DNA of 7,489 bases from Caryophanales bacterium UBA4100 (GTDB taxonomy: Bacteria > Bacillota > Bacilli > Paenibacillales > UBA4045), in the NCBI GenBank assembly GCA_002383285.1, contig DFXU01000070.1, positions 11,060 to 18,548 on the forward strand. Direction: 5' to 3'. The stretch's first letter is position 1, and each line of letters opens with the position of its first letter. Made by a program: the position numbers and the translations under genes. Below, piece by piece: positions 1 to 5,310 of the stretch. Below the pieces are notes generated by a model. It was given only the letters and a program-made list of their open reading frames with translations, had not been told where the DNA came from and ran no database searches.

Positions 1-275
1 AAAAAGGGACGAGAAGCAGAACTCTCGCGGTACCACCCTCATAATGAAGCAAGCATACACAAACGCCTAGACTCCATCACTCGAAAATTGTTTAACGGTA
101 ATTAGCCGACCGTCTCTATTCTACAGGTAATCCATCATCTGTATTTCAAGCGGTACTCTTGGGTGATATTCCATCGTATTCGAACACCGGGCTTACACCA
201 ATCCCGACTCGCTAGGGTTCAAGGCTACCATGTACTTATCCCAATCAACGTTTTCATAATCTATTGAATCATTGA
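1..275 (-). promoter_or_regulatory. T-box riboswitch leader (Ile specifier) for downstream ileS
   Basis: This is the 5' leader of an aminoacyl-tRNA synthetase gene that lies beyond position 1. The minus strand carries the T-box core AGGGTGGTACCGCG (39-26), which pairs with the uncharged tRNA acceptor end. It is followed by a short intrinsic terminator: arms CGAGA and TCTCG, then TCCC and a T run reaching position 1. Further 5' is a structured Stem I region with an AAGTA (AGTA-type) element near 238. The likely specifier is ATC (167-165) within GAATATCACC, so it reads tRNA-Ile. Family knowledge: uncharged tRNA stabilises the antiterminator and lets the synthetase gene be transcribed. The Ile codon agrees with the usual divIVA-ileS neighbourhood. 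The 5' boundary is inferred from the promoter just upstream, and the last terminator bases may continue outside the window. The gene itself is not visible. Confidence 0.93.
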
Positions 276-280
276 GTTCC

Positions 281-309
281 AATATAACGAATTGACGGAT
301 CATTGTCAA
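281..309 (-). promoter_or_regulatory. Sigma-A promoter of the T-box/ileS transcript
   Basis: The minus strand shows -35 TTGACA (309-304), a 17-base spacer, and -10 TATATT (286-281). The -35 is a perfect consensus and the -10 differs at one base. The predicted start is near 274, just upstream of the T-box Stem I. The -35 contains the TGA stop codon of divIVA (308-306), so the promoter is fused to the end of the upstream gene. I saw no separate divIVA terminator, so read-through transcripts would also meet the T-box terminator. Confidence 0.85.
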
Positions 310-800
310 TTATGGTCGCTGCTAAGCTGCGGGACATCAATGGCTTCAAGGGAGTCCCAGCTTTCTTCTTTAAGAATCTCAATCTGCGCTTCCAATAGAG
401 AACGGAATCGAGTCCGATAAATCATCGATTGTTTCTTCAGCTCTTCCATTTCTATGGCAATTCTACGTGACTTAGCTAACGATTCATTAATGATACGATC
501 TGCATTCTTCTCAGCTTCGCGAACGATGAGCTGAGATTCCTTCTTCGCATTACTCTTCAGCTCATCCGCTGCATTCTGAGCCACGATAATCGCTTTGCTA
601 AGCGTCTCCTCGATATTCGTGAAATGACCGAGTCTCTCTTCTATTGCTGCCAACGAAGTTTGTAATTCCTTATTTTCACGAATAAGCCCCTCATAATCCT
701 TAATAACTTGATCTAGAAATTCATTTACCTGATCCTCATCATAGCCCCGCATTCTACGGGAGAATTCCTTATTATGTATATCCAATGGCGTTAATGGCAT
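306..800 (-). CDS. divIVA: DivIVA, cell-pole/septum curvature-sensing scaffold protein
   Basis: DivIVA is a peripheral membrane coiled-coil protein. It gathers at negatively curved membranes (septa and poles), where in Bacillus it positions Min proteins and helps anchor the chromosome during sporulation. I start it at the ATG at 800, giving 164 residues, the B. subtilis length. The protein then begins with the family signature MPLTPLDIHNKEF, and AGGAGG (813-808) sits 7 bases upstream. A longer in-frame ATG at 821 would bury that Shine-Dalgarno in coding sequence. The N-terminal membrane-binding domain (about 1-60) contains RGYDEDQVNEFLD. Arg18 is kept, but the residue before it, Phe17 in B. 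subtilis, is Met here. A long coiled-coil follows (about 65-145) with blocks such as IVREAEKNADRIINESL. It follows ylmH by about 106 bases and is followed by the ileS leader. Confidence 0.97.
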   Translation of the reverse strand: MPLTPLDIHNKEFSRRMRGYDEDQVNEFLDQVIKDYEGLIRENKELQTSLAAIEERLGHFTNIEETLSKAIIVAQNAADELKSNAKKESQLIVREAEKNADRIINESLAKSRRIAIEMEELKKQSMIYRTRFRSLLEAQIEILKEESWDSLEAIDVPQLSSDHN

Positions 801-807
801 TGGTACA

Positions 808-813
808 CCTCCT
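808..813 (-). promoter_or_regulatory. Ribosome binding site fixing the divIVA start
   Basis: AGGAGG on the minus strand lies 7 bases before the ATG at 800. It lies inside the frame of the longer candidate start at 821, so it argues for the shorter, family-typical start. Confidence 0.85.
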
Positions 814-862
814 GATTCCATTTTTCTATATTTGGCATAACCACGCGATTCTCATTAACTCA

Positions 863-871
863 TTTCGACAA
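863..871 (-). promoter_or_regulatory. Candidate Spo0A box upstream of divIVA
   Basis: The minus strand reads TTGTCGAAA, which contains the full 0A-box core TGTCGAA, in the short gap between ylmH and divIVA. It lies directly downstream of an AT-rich TATTATAT stretch that could act as a -10, although I see no good -35 at 17 bases. Spo0A, the master sporulation regulator, binds this core as a tandem or single site. In this position it would be expected to repress a promoter using that -10. A single 7-base match is weak evidence on its own. Confidence 0.4.
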
Positions 872-906
872 TATAATACGAAATCCTGCTACATTGGGAT
901 AACAAT

Positions 907-1690
907 CTATACATATTTTGCAATTGTAAGACGAATTCTGCCCTTCTTGGTCTCCCCTTGAACGGATGTTAGGACAAAGCGGCCAAAGCCCTTCATAGAG
1001 ATCGTATCTCCTTCAGCAAGCGGACGTGAAGGATCTTCTTCAACCTTCCAGTTCACCTTGCAGCGACCGGCCTTAATAGGAATCATCACCTTCGCTCGGC
1101 TTAATCTGCATACATCAGAGACGATTCCGTCAAGTCGCATGGATGCAACAGACAGATTCATCTCCTGTAGCTTAGGAATAATTGGTTGTAGTTGATCCAG
1201 CGGAACAATCGAGGTCATAACATGGACACGATGAACCTGCTGTAGGTGCAGATGGATAAAATCTGCAAGCTCCTCTGTAACCAAGCACTGGCAGCCTTGT
1301 TCCGAGACGTGTAAATCACCAATTTTTCTCTCTCTTCAAACCCAGCCCAAGCATGGACCCTAGATAATCACCATGATCCAACTCTGCAATCTTCGCATCG
1401 CTGGAGTCAACGACTAACAGGCGTATACCCATATCTTGTCCTTCTATATCCATATAATCAGGTGCGATAATTGCCCTTTGGCGCTCTGCTTGGGGGTAAC
1501 CACCATCCAGCTTCATCTGCAGGCTAGGATAACGTCGAACCAGGGCTTGGACAATCTGAGCTTGTCTTGGATCAAGAAAATCCGTACGTCTTAATTGATG
1601 CTGTAATGCTGTTCGTTCAAGCCAATCGACCATCTTCTCAACAAAGCCGCGTTCATCCGGATGATAATGCGATAGAATATTAGTGTTCAT
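907..1690 (-). pseudogene. ylmH: YlmH, S4-domain RNA-binding protein, split by a one-base frameshift
   Basis: The YlmH family binds RNA through a C-terminal S4 domain and has been reported to act in ribosome-associated quality control in B. subtilis. The gene starts at ATG 1690, directly after the ylmG stop. The first frame gives 124 residues, including the family segment near LGSMLGLGLKREK, and ends at TGA 1318-1316. The second frame (usable from about 1319, ending TAG 909-907) holds the rest: IGDLHVSEQGC, a middle domain, and an S4 domain from MRLDG to about GFGRF. Deleting one A from the five-A run (plus-strand T's 1323-1327) joins them into 260 residues, the usual length, with the S4 domain at about 184-240. 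Both halves look fully conserved, so a recent mutation or a sequencing error is most likely. The start has no clear Shine-Dalgarno and probably depends on coupling to ylmG. Confidence 0.9.
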
Positions 1691-1963
1691 CTAGGCCGGT
1701 ATTATGAAGCTCAGAATCGCAATGATCCCCATTACGAGATACTTCAGAGCAAACAATGCGACGATTGGTGAGATGTCGATCATTCCGCCAATTGGGGGAA
1801 TAAAACGTCGGAACGGTGCCAAATAAGGCTCTACAAGCTTACCTAACAATTCACCTACAAAACTTTCACGTGCATTAGGAAGCCACGACAATAGAACATA
1901 AGCAATTAGCATAAAAAAGTAAATTCTCTCAAGCGTCCATAAAAAACCTGCTATTGTAGCCAA
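1691..1963 (-). CDS. ylmG: YlmG, YggT-family small membrane protein
   Basis: This is a 90-residue YggT-family integral membrane protein. It has two hydrophobic segments, about residues 10-27 (IYFFMLIAYVLLSWLP) and 66-89 (IVALFALKYLVMGIIAILS). Between them is the conserved loop, with PYLAPFRRFIPPIGG followed by MIDISPIVA. The biochemical role is not established. In bacteria and plastids the family is linked to division and membrane organisation, which suits its place after sepF. It starts at TTG 1963. The Shine-Dalgarno GAGGTG lies 9 bases upstream and overlaps the sepF stop codon, which suggests translational coupling. Its own TAG stop directly abuts the ylmH ATG with no gap. Confidence 0.93.
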   Translation of the reverse strand: MATIAGFLWTLERIYFFMLIAYVLLSWLPNARESFVGELLGKLVEPYLAPFRRFIPPIGGMIDISPIVALFALKYLVMGIIAILSFIIPA

Positions 1964-1971
1964 TTATTAAT

Positions 1972-2412
1972 TCACCTCGTTTTCTTATAATCCATATCGC
2001 CATCCATCATTTCTGTAATTGCTCCTTGTATCTCTACCGTTTCTGGGGTACATAAGAAGATATTCGGGCCAACCTTACTGATGCCACCATTTAACGCATA
2101 TACAGTCCCACTGAGAAAATCGACGATTCGCGTGCCTTGATCCGGCCTAACTCTCTGAAGATTAACTAGTACAGGTCGGCGAAGTCGAAGCTGATCCGCA
2201 ATTTCTTGTGTATCCTCGTAAGAGCGCGGCTCGCTAAGAACCATCTTCGTTGGTTTCGTTGATGGCAATCCGACAACATTACCTTTATTCTTACGCTGAT
2301 CTGCAAAATTGTATTCCGCTTCAGAATCAGTCTCGTCTACACGAACTCGTTCAATTAACTCTTCTTCTTCTTGAAGACCTAAGAAGCCCCATAACTTGCC
2401 CATAACACTCAT
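1972..2412 (-). CDS. sepF: SepF, FtsZ-binding cell division protein
   Basis: SepF links FtsZ filaments to the membrane. An N-terminal amphipathic helix binds lipid, and the C-terminal domain polymerises into rings and binds the FtsZ C-terminal peptide. I start it at ATG 2412 (146 residues, beginning MSVMGKLWGF), with GGAGG (2425-2421) 8 bases upstream. The next ATG at 2403 also has AGGAGG 9 bases upstream. The longer ATG at 2427 would read through both Shine-Dalgarno sites and has none of its own. Residues about 1-12 form the membrane helix, followed by an acidic linker (LQEEEELIERV) and a variable region. The SepF/DUF552 domain runs from about residue 63 to 137 (SYEDTQEIADQL, RRPVLVNLQRV, IVDFLSGTVYALNGG, FLCTP). 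Its partner FtsZ, with an intact C-terminal tail, is encoded at the right edge of the window. Confidence 0.95.
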   Translation of the reverse strand: MSVMGKLWGFLGLQEEEELIERVRVDETDSEAEYNFADQRKNKGNVVGLPSTKPTKMVLSEPRSYEDTQEIADQLRLRRPVLVNLQRVRPDQGTRIVDFLSGTVYALNGGISKVGPNIFLCTPETVEIQGAITEMMDGDMDYKKTR

Positions 2413-2425
2413 CCTCCTAACCTCC
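2413..2425 (-). promoter_or_regulatory. Double Shine-Dalgarno upstream of sepF
   Basis: The minus strand reads GGAGGTTAGGAGG. GGAGG serves the ATG at 2412 (8-base spacing) and AGGAGG serves the ATG at 2403 (9-base spacing). Two starts three codons apart each have a well-placed site. The further ATG at 2427 overlaps the first site and is unlikely to be used. Confidence 0.7.
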
Positions 2426-2455
2426 ATATCAACCTAGATATCAGTAATCCCAAGC

Positions 2456-3133
2456 TTACGCGAATAAGACAGAACCCAATCTTAACCAAGTCGAACCTTC
2501 CTCAACTGCAATTTCATAATCATTGGACATTCCCATAGAGAGGTGATCGACCGAATAATCGATTACCGCACGTTCATTCAGTTCATCCCTCAGCATACGC
2601 AAGCCCCTAAATACAGGTCTAGTATGCTCAGGAATAGCTTCATGCGGTGCCATTGTCATCAATCCAACGATACGCACGTGAGCATATAGCTTCGACTCAG
2701 CGACAAAGGAGAATAATTGATCCGGAGATAAACCATACTTCGACTCTTCACCGGATACATTCACCTGAACAAAGGCTTGGATCAAGACATTCATTTGCGC
2801 TGCTTTCTTATCTAGTTCCTGCAGAAGTGCGATACGATCAAGAGAATGAATATACGCAAATCGTCCCACAACATCTTTGGTCTTATTCGTCTGCAAATGG
2901 CCGATAAAGTGCCATGTTGCCGCGTCGCCAATATCTTCCCACTTTGCTCTAGCATTCTGCCAGCGATTCTCACCTAGATGTTGAATTCCGCATTCAAGTA
3001 AGGATCGGGTAGTGGGCAAATCAACATATTTGGTAACACCAACGATATTGATTTCACTTCGATTACGTTCCGCCCTTGTACATGCTGCTTGTATCCGCTC
3101 TTCCACATGTAATATTTGCTCTTTAAGATGCAA
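2456..3133 (-). CDS. ylmE: YlmE, PLP-binding protein of the YggS/PLPBP family
   Basis: This is a 225-residue YggS/PROSC-family protein. It is a single TIM-barrel that binds pyridoxal 5'-phosphate and helps keep PLP and amino-acid pools balanced; no enzymatic reaction is established. The PLP-anchoring lysine is Lys35 in IVGVTKYVD. Other family blocks are LGENRWQNA (about 73-81), WHFIGHLQTNK (about 94-104), the VNVSGEESKYG segment, VGLMTMAP, and the C-terminal phosphate-binding LSMGMSNDY and GSTWLRLGS. It begins at a TTG (3133-3131). The only in-frame triplet upstream, before the ylmD stop, is CCA. The Shine-Dalgarno GAGGTG sits 12 bases upstream inside the end of ylmD, so the two genes are probably translationally coupled. 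Length and motifs are normal. Confidence 0.95.
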   Translation of the reverse strand: MHLKEQILHVEERIQAACTRAERNRSEINIVGVTKYVDLPTTRSLLECGIQHLGENRWQNARAKWEDIGDAATWHFIGHLQTNKTKDVVGRFAYIHSLDRIALLQELDKKAAQMNVLIQAFVQVNVSGEESKYGLSPDQLFSFVAESKLYAHVRIVGLMTMAPHEAIPEHTRPVFRGLRMLRDELNERAVIDYSVDHLSMGMSNDYEIAVEEGSTWLRLGSVLFA

Positions 3134-3136
3134 TGG

Positions 3137-3979
3137 TTACTCAGTCACCTCATCCTTCCAACCAATCCAAGCTGTCATCCTACCGGTCTGCCCCTTCTCA
3201 GCTCTGTGTGAGAAGAATAATCCCGTGTTACAGCTCGTACACCATTCAGATATTTCGATGTTTATAGGTAATATTCCTGCTCTTATCATAAACTGTCGGT
3301 TTGTTTCTTTCAAGTCCAGCATATAACGACCATTATCCTGCATAACTGGACGTTCACAATCAAGCTGATCAATGACTTTGTTATCCACCTCATAACAACA
3401 GACACCAATAGATGGCCCTATAGCGGTGTGCATAGCTGCTGGCTGGCTGCCAAACTCTCTGTGCATCGCTTCAATGGTACGTTCGGCAATATGTAATGCC
3501 GTTCCTTTCCAGCCTGCATGCGCCAATCCAATTGCACGGTGAACAGGATCAATGAAGTATAATGGTACACAATCCGCGAAGAACGCAGTGAGCATAACCC
3601 CTGATTCATTGCAGATTAGAGCATCCGTATCTTGAATGGCCTGATCACGTGAATACTTACCCGCACCCTTATCGTTCATGTTGATTCTTGTGATCGAACT
3701 GCCATGTACCTGCTCCGCACAGGTCCAAGCATCGAATGGGAATCCCGCTTTCTTCGCAAGAATCTGTCGATTCGATATGACATCTTCTATTCGATCACCT
3801 ACATGAAGAGCACAGTTTAATGAATTCAAGGAATGCTGACTTACTCCACCTAAGCGGGATGTAAAGCCCACGGATAGACCGTCGAACTTGTCCATCCACG
3901 CTTGTATTCGATATAAGTGGTCATCATGTTTATTATTTACAAAAGCCTCCACGCTACCACCATCCAACCTTAGATACAC
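3137..3979 (-). CDS. ylmD: YlmD, PgeF/LACC1-type zinc multicopper-oxidase-fold protein
   Basis: This belongs to the YfiH/PgeF/LACC1 family, once called polyphenol oxidase or laccase-domain proteins. Members have reported purine nucleoside phosphorylase and adenosine deaminase activity, and E. coli PgeF removes mis-made peptidoglycan precursors. The specific role here is not shown. The zinc-ligand set is visible as His92 (EQVHG), Cys137 (FADCVP) and His154 (LAHAGWKGT), in 280-residue numbering. IGPSIGVCCYEV, a CTSCN motif, LFFSHR and GQTGRM follow near the end. The start is uncertain. GTG 3979 gives 280 residues with only a weak site. GTG 3952 gives 271 residues, has GGTGG four bases upstream, and begins VEAFV, closer to the MEPFV-like start I recall in relatives. 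It precedes ylmE with a 3-base gap. Confidence 0.93.
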   Translation of the reverse strand: MYLRLDGGSVEAFVNNKHDDHLYRIQAWMDKFDGLSVGFTSRLGGVSQHSLNSLNCALHVGDRIEDVISNRQILAKKAGFPFDAWTCAEQVHGSSITRINMNDKGAGKYSRDQAIQDTDALICNESGVMLTAFFADCVPLYFIDPVHRAIGLAHAGWKGTALHIAERTIEAMHREFGSQPAAMHTAIGPSIGVCCYEVDNKVIDQLDCERPVMQDNGRYMLDLKETNRQFMIRAGILPINIEISEWCTSCNTGLFFSHRAEKGQTGRMTAWIGWKDEVTE

Positions 3980-4012
3980 TTATTCCCACTATTTTACCAC
4001 AAACTTCTGATT

Positions 4013-4309
4013 TTAGGCACGATACGACCTTGTATAGTCATGTACAATCTCATTATCATCACTATGATAAGCTCTTCCTTCTTCCAGCTTAACTAATACA
4101 ACATCTAATCCAATCTTAATAATATTCTTCCAAGGAATGATTAATTCAGTTCCACCGCCTAGTAAACCGAAGAACCGACTAACATTAGGTACAACGATCG
4201 ATTCGATTCGTCCTTGACGCAAATCTAACTCTAGGTCACTGATCTGCCCGAGCTTCTTACCATCAATAATATTAATTACATCCTTTGTTTGAAAATCGGA
4301 TATCTTCAC
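4013..4309 (-). CDS. ylmC: YlmC/YmxH family PRC-barrel protein
   Basis: This is a 98-residue YlmC/YmxH-type sporulation-associated protein with a PRC-barrel fold. The family signature covers about residues 1-75: MKISDFQTKDVINIIDGKKLG, a DLELDLRQGRIESIVVP strand pair, the glycine-rich FFGLLGGG loop, ELIIPWKNIIKIG and DVVLVK. The last 23 residues, after LVKLEEG, are a polar tail that B. subtilis YlmC (about 81 residues) largely lacks. It has no catalytic motif, and its molecular role is not known. It starts at GTG 4309. The only Shine-Dalgarno-like sequence is a weak GGTG about 5 bases upstream, so expression may be low. It follows the sigG terminator and is the first gene of the ylm run. Confidence 0.9.
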   Translation of the reverse strand: MKISDFQTKDVINIIDGKKLGQISDLELDLRQGRIESIVVPNVSRFFGLLGGGTELIIPWKNIIKIGLDVVLVKLEEGRAYHSDDNEIVHDYTRSYRA

Positions 4310-4372
4310 GGAGGCACCACGTTTCCCTTCTTTATAAAGGATGAGACGTTTATATAATAATTCGTTATTCCT

Positions 4373-4401
4373 TAGTATATGTACCTAGACTGTAAAATGC
4401 C
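4373..4401 (-). promoter_or_regulatory. Weak candidate promoter for the ylmC operon
   Basis: After the sigG terminator the ylm genes need a promoter or read-through. The best-looking elements on the minus strand are GGCATT (4401-4396), a 16-base spacer and TATACTA (4379-4373). TATACTA differs by one base from the CATACTA-like -10 of sigma-G/sigma-F-type promoters, and GCAT fits part of their -35. It also contains TATACT, acceptable for sigma-A but with a poor -35. This is a motif reading only. Confidence 0.25.
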
Positions 4402-4410
4402 CGTATAATA

Positions 4411-4443
4411 AAGAAAAAACCATTCGGCATTCACCGAACGGCT
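4411..4443 (-). terminator. Rho-independent terminator of sigG
   Basis: Minus strand: arm AGCCGTTCGG, loop TGAATG, arm CCGAATGGTT with G-U pairs, followed directly by a T-rich tail (TTTTTTCTTT). It lies about 12 bases after the sigG stop and separates the sigma-factor block from the ylm genes. Confidence 0.9.
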
Positions 4444-4455
4444 CAATTTATATAA

Positions 4456-5238
4456 TTACTGTGATTTCACATGCTTCTGCATTTGGGTTATCGCGGATTT
4501 TTCTAACCTTGAAACCTGTGCTTGAGATATACCAATTTCATCGGCAACCTCCATCTGGGTTTTACCTTCGAAAAATCGCATCGAGAGTATCATTTTTTCT
4601 CTGGCATTAAGCTTCCTGAGACCTTCACGCAGGGCGATCTCTTCAATCCAAGAAACATCCTTATTGCGATCATCGCTGATTTGGTCCATTACATATATGG
4701 GGTCTCCTCCATCATGGTAAATGGGCTCGAACAATGAAACTGGATCTTGAATAGCGTCAAGCGCAAAAACGATATCTTCCTTCGGTACATTCAATTCTTC
4801 AGCAATTTCCATGATTGTCGGCTCACGACTATTTCTATTGGTCAACATATCACGTACCTGCAAGGCCTTGTAAGCAATATCTCTTAGTGAGCGTGATACG
4901 CGAATTGGATTATTATCGCGCAAGTAGCGCCGAATTTCTCCTATGATCATGGGTACAGCATACGTTGAGAATCGAACATTCTGTCCTAAATCAAAATTAT
5001 CGATTGCTTTCATCAGTCCAATACAACCAACCTGGAATAAATCATCCACAAACTCGCCGCGGTTATTGAATCGTTGAATGACGCTGAGTACGAGACGCAG
5101 GTTCCCATTCACCAGTTTCTCTCTTGCTGATCGATCATTAAGTGTTTGCAGCTGTACGAATAGTCCGCGCATCTCTGCATTATTTAACACCGGAAGCTTC
5201 GCGGTATCAACACCACAAATTTCGACTTTGTTACGCAT
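4456..5238 (-). CDS. sigG: Sigma-G, late forespore-specific RNA polymerase sigma factor
   Basis: Sigma-G directs late forespore transcription (for example SASP and germination genes) after engulfment. The protein is nearly collinear with B. subtilis SigG: MRNKVEICGVDTAKLPVL, core region 2 with FQVGCIGLMKAIDNFDL and MIIGEIRRYLRDNNP, region 3 with LDAIQDPVSLFEPIY, and region 4 with the helix-turn-helix KTQMEVADEIGISQAQVSRL. The Asn in LVNGNLRL (Asn44 here) matches B. subtilis Asn45, reported as a target determinant for the anti-sigma factor CsfB/Gin. The start is ATG 5238 (260 residues), with GGGAGG 10 bases upstream. An in-frame TTG at 5256 would translate through that site and add six residues, so I reject it. 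It follows sigE by 72 bases, in a gap carrying a sigma-F-like promoter, and ends in a strong terminator. Confidence 0.98.
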   Translation of the reverse strand: MRNKVEICGVDTAKLPVLNNAEMRGLFVQLQTLNDRSAREKLVNGNLRLVLSVIQRFNNRGEFVDDLFQVGCIGLMKAIDNFDLGQNVRFSTYAVPMIIGEIRRYLRDNNPIRVSRSLRDIAYKALQVRDMLTNRNSREPTIMEIAEELNVPKEDIVFALDAIQDPVSLFEPIYHDGGDPIYVMDQISDDRNKDVSWIEEIALREGLRKLNAREKMILSMRFFEGKTQMEVADEIGISQAQVSRLEKSAITQMQKHVKSQ

Positions 5239-5248
5239 CTTGTGAATA

Positions 5249-5254
5249 CCTCCC
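5249..5254 (-). promoter_or_regulatory. Ribosome binding site fixing the sigG start
   Basis: GGGAGG on the minus strand lies 10 bases before ATG 5238. The alternative TTG start at 5256 overlaps its first base, so the site cannot serve that start. Confidence 0.8.
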
Positions 5255-5273
5255 AAGGAGAAACATTAATGTT

Positions 5274-5302
5274 AATTATCCCCGAGGTCCGTCTTTTTAT
5301 TC
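5274..5302 (-). promoter_or_regulatory. Candidate sigma-F promoter of sigG
   Basis: In the sigE-sigG gap the minus strand has GAATA (5302-5298), a 14-base spacer and GGGGATAATT (5283-5274). The -10 fits the sigma-F pattern GGnnAnAnT, and GAATA matches four of five bases of the sigma-F -35 (GYWTA). Established knowledge: spoIIIG (sigG) is transcribed in the forespore by sigma-F. The spacer is one base shorter than usual. Confidence 0.55.
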
Positions 5303-5310
5303 CTTCCCAA

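Noticed and set aside
2647..3326. Plus-strand open frames at 2647-2907 and 3012-3326
   Set aside because: They lie opposite well-conserved ylmE and ylmD, match no family I know, and have no convincing ribosome site. They are antisense shadows.
3418..3609. 63-residue minus-strand frame inside ylmD, and 75-residue minus-strand frame at 6790-7017 inside spoIIGA
   Set aside because: Both are out of frame within confidently identified genes.
3991..3999. Extended -10-like TGGTAAAAT (minus strand) just before ylmD
   Set aside because: There is no -35 at a workable distance, and ylmC-ylmD spacing suits an operon. It could be chance in an AT-rich gap.
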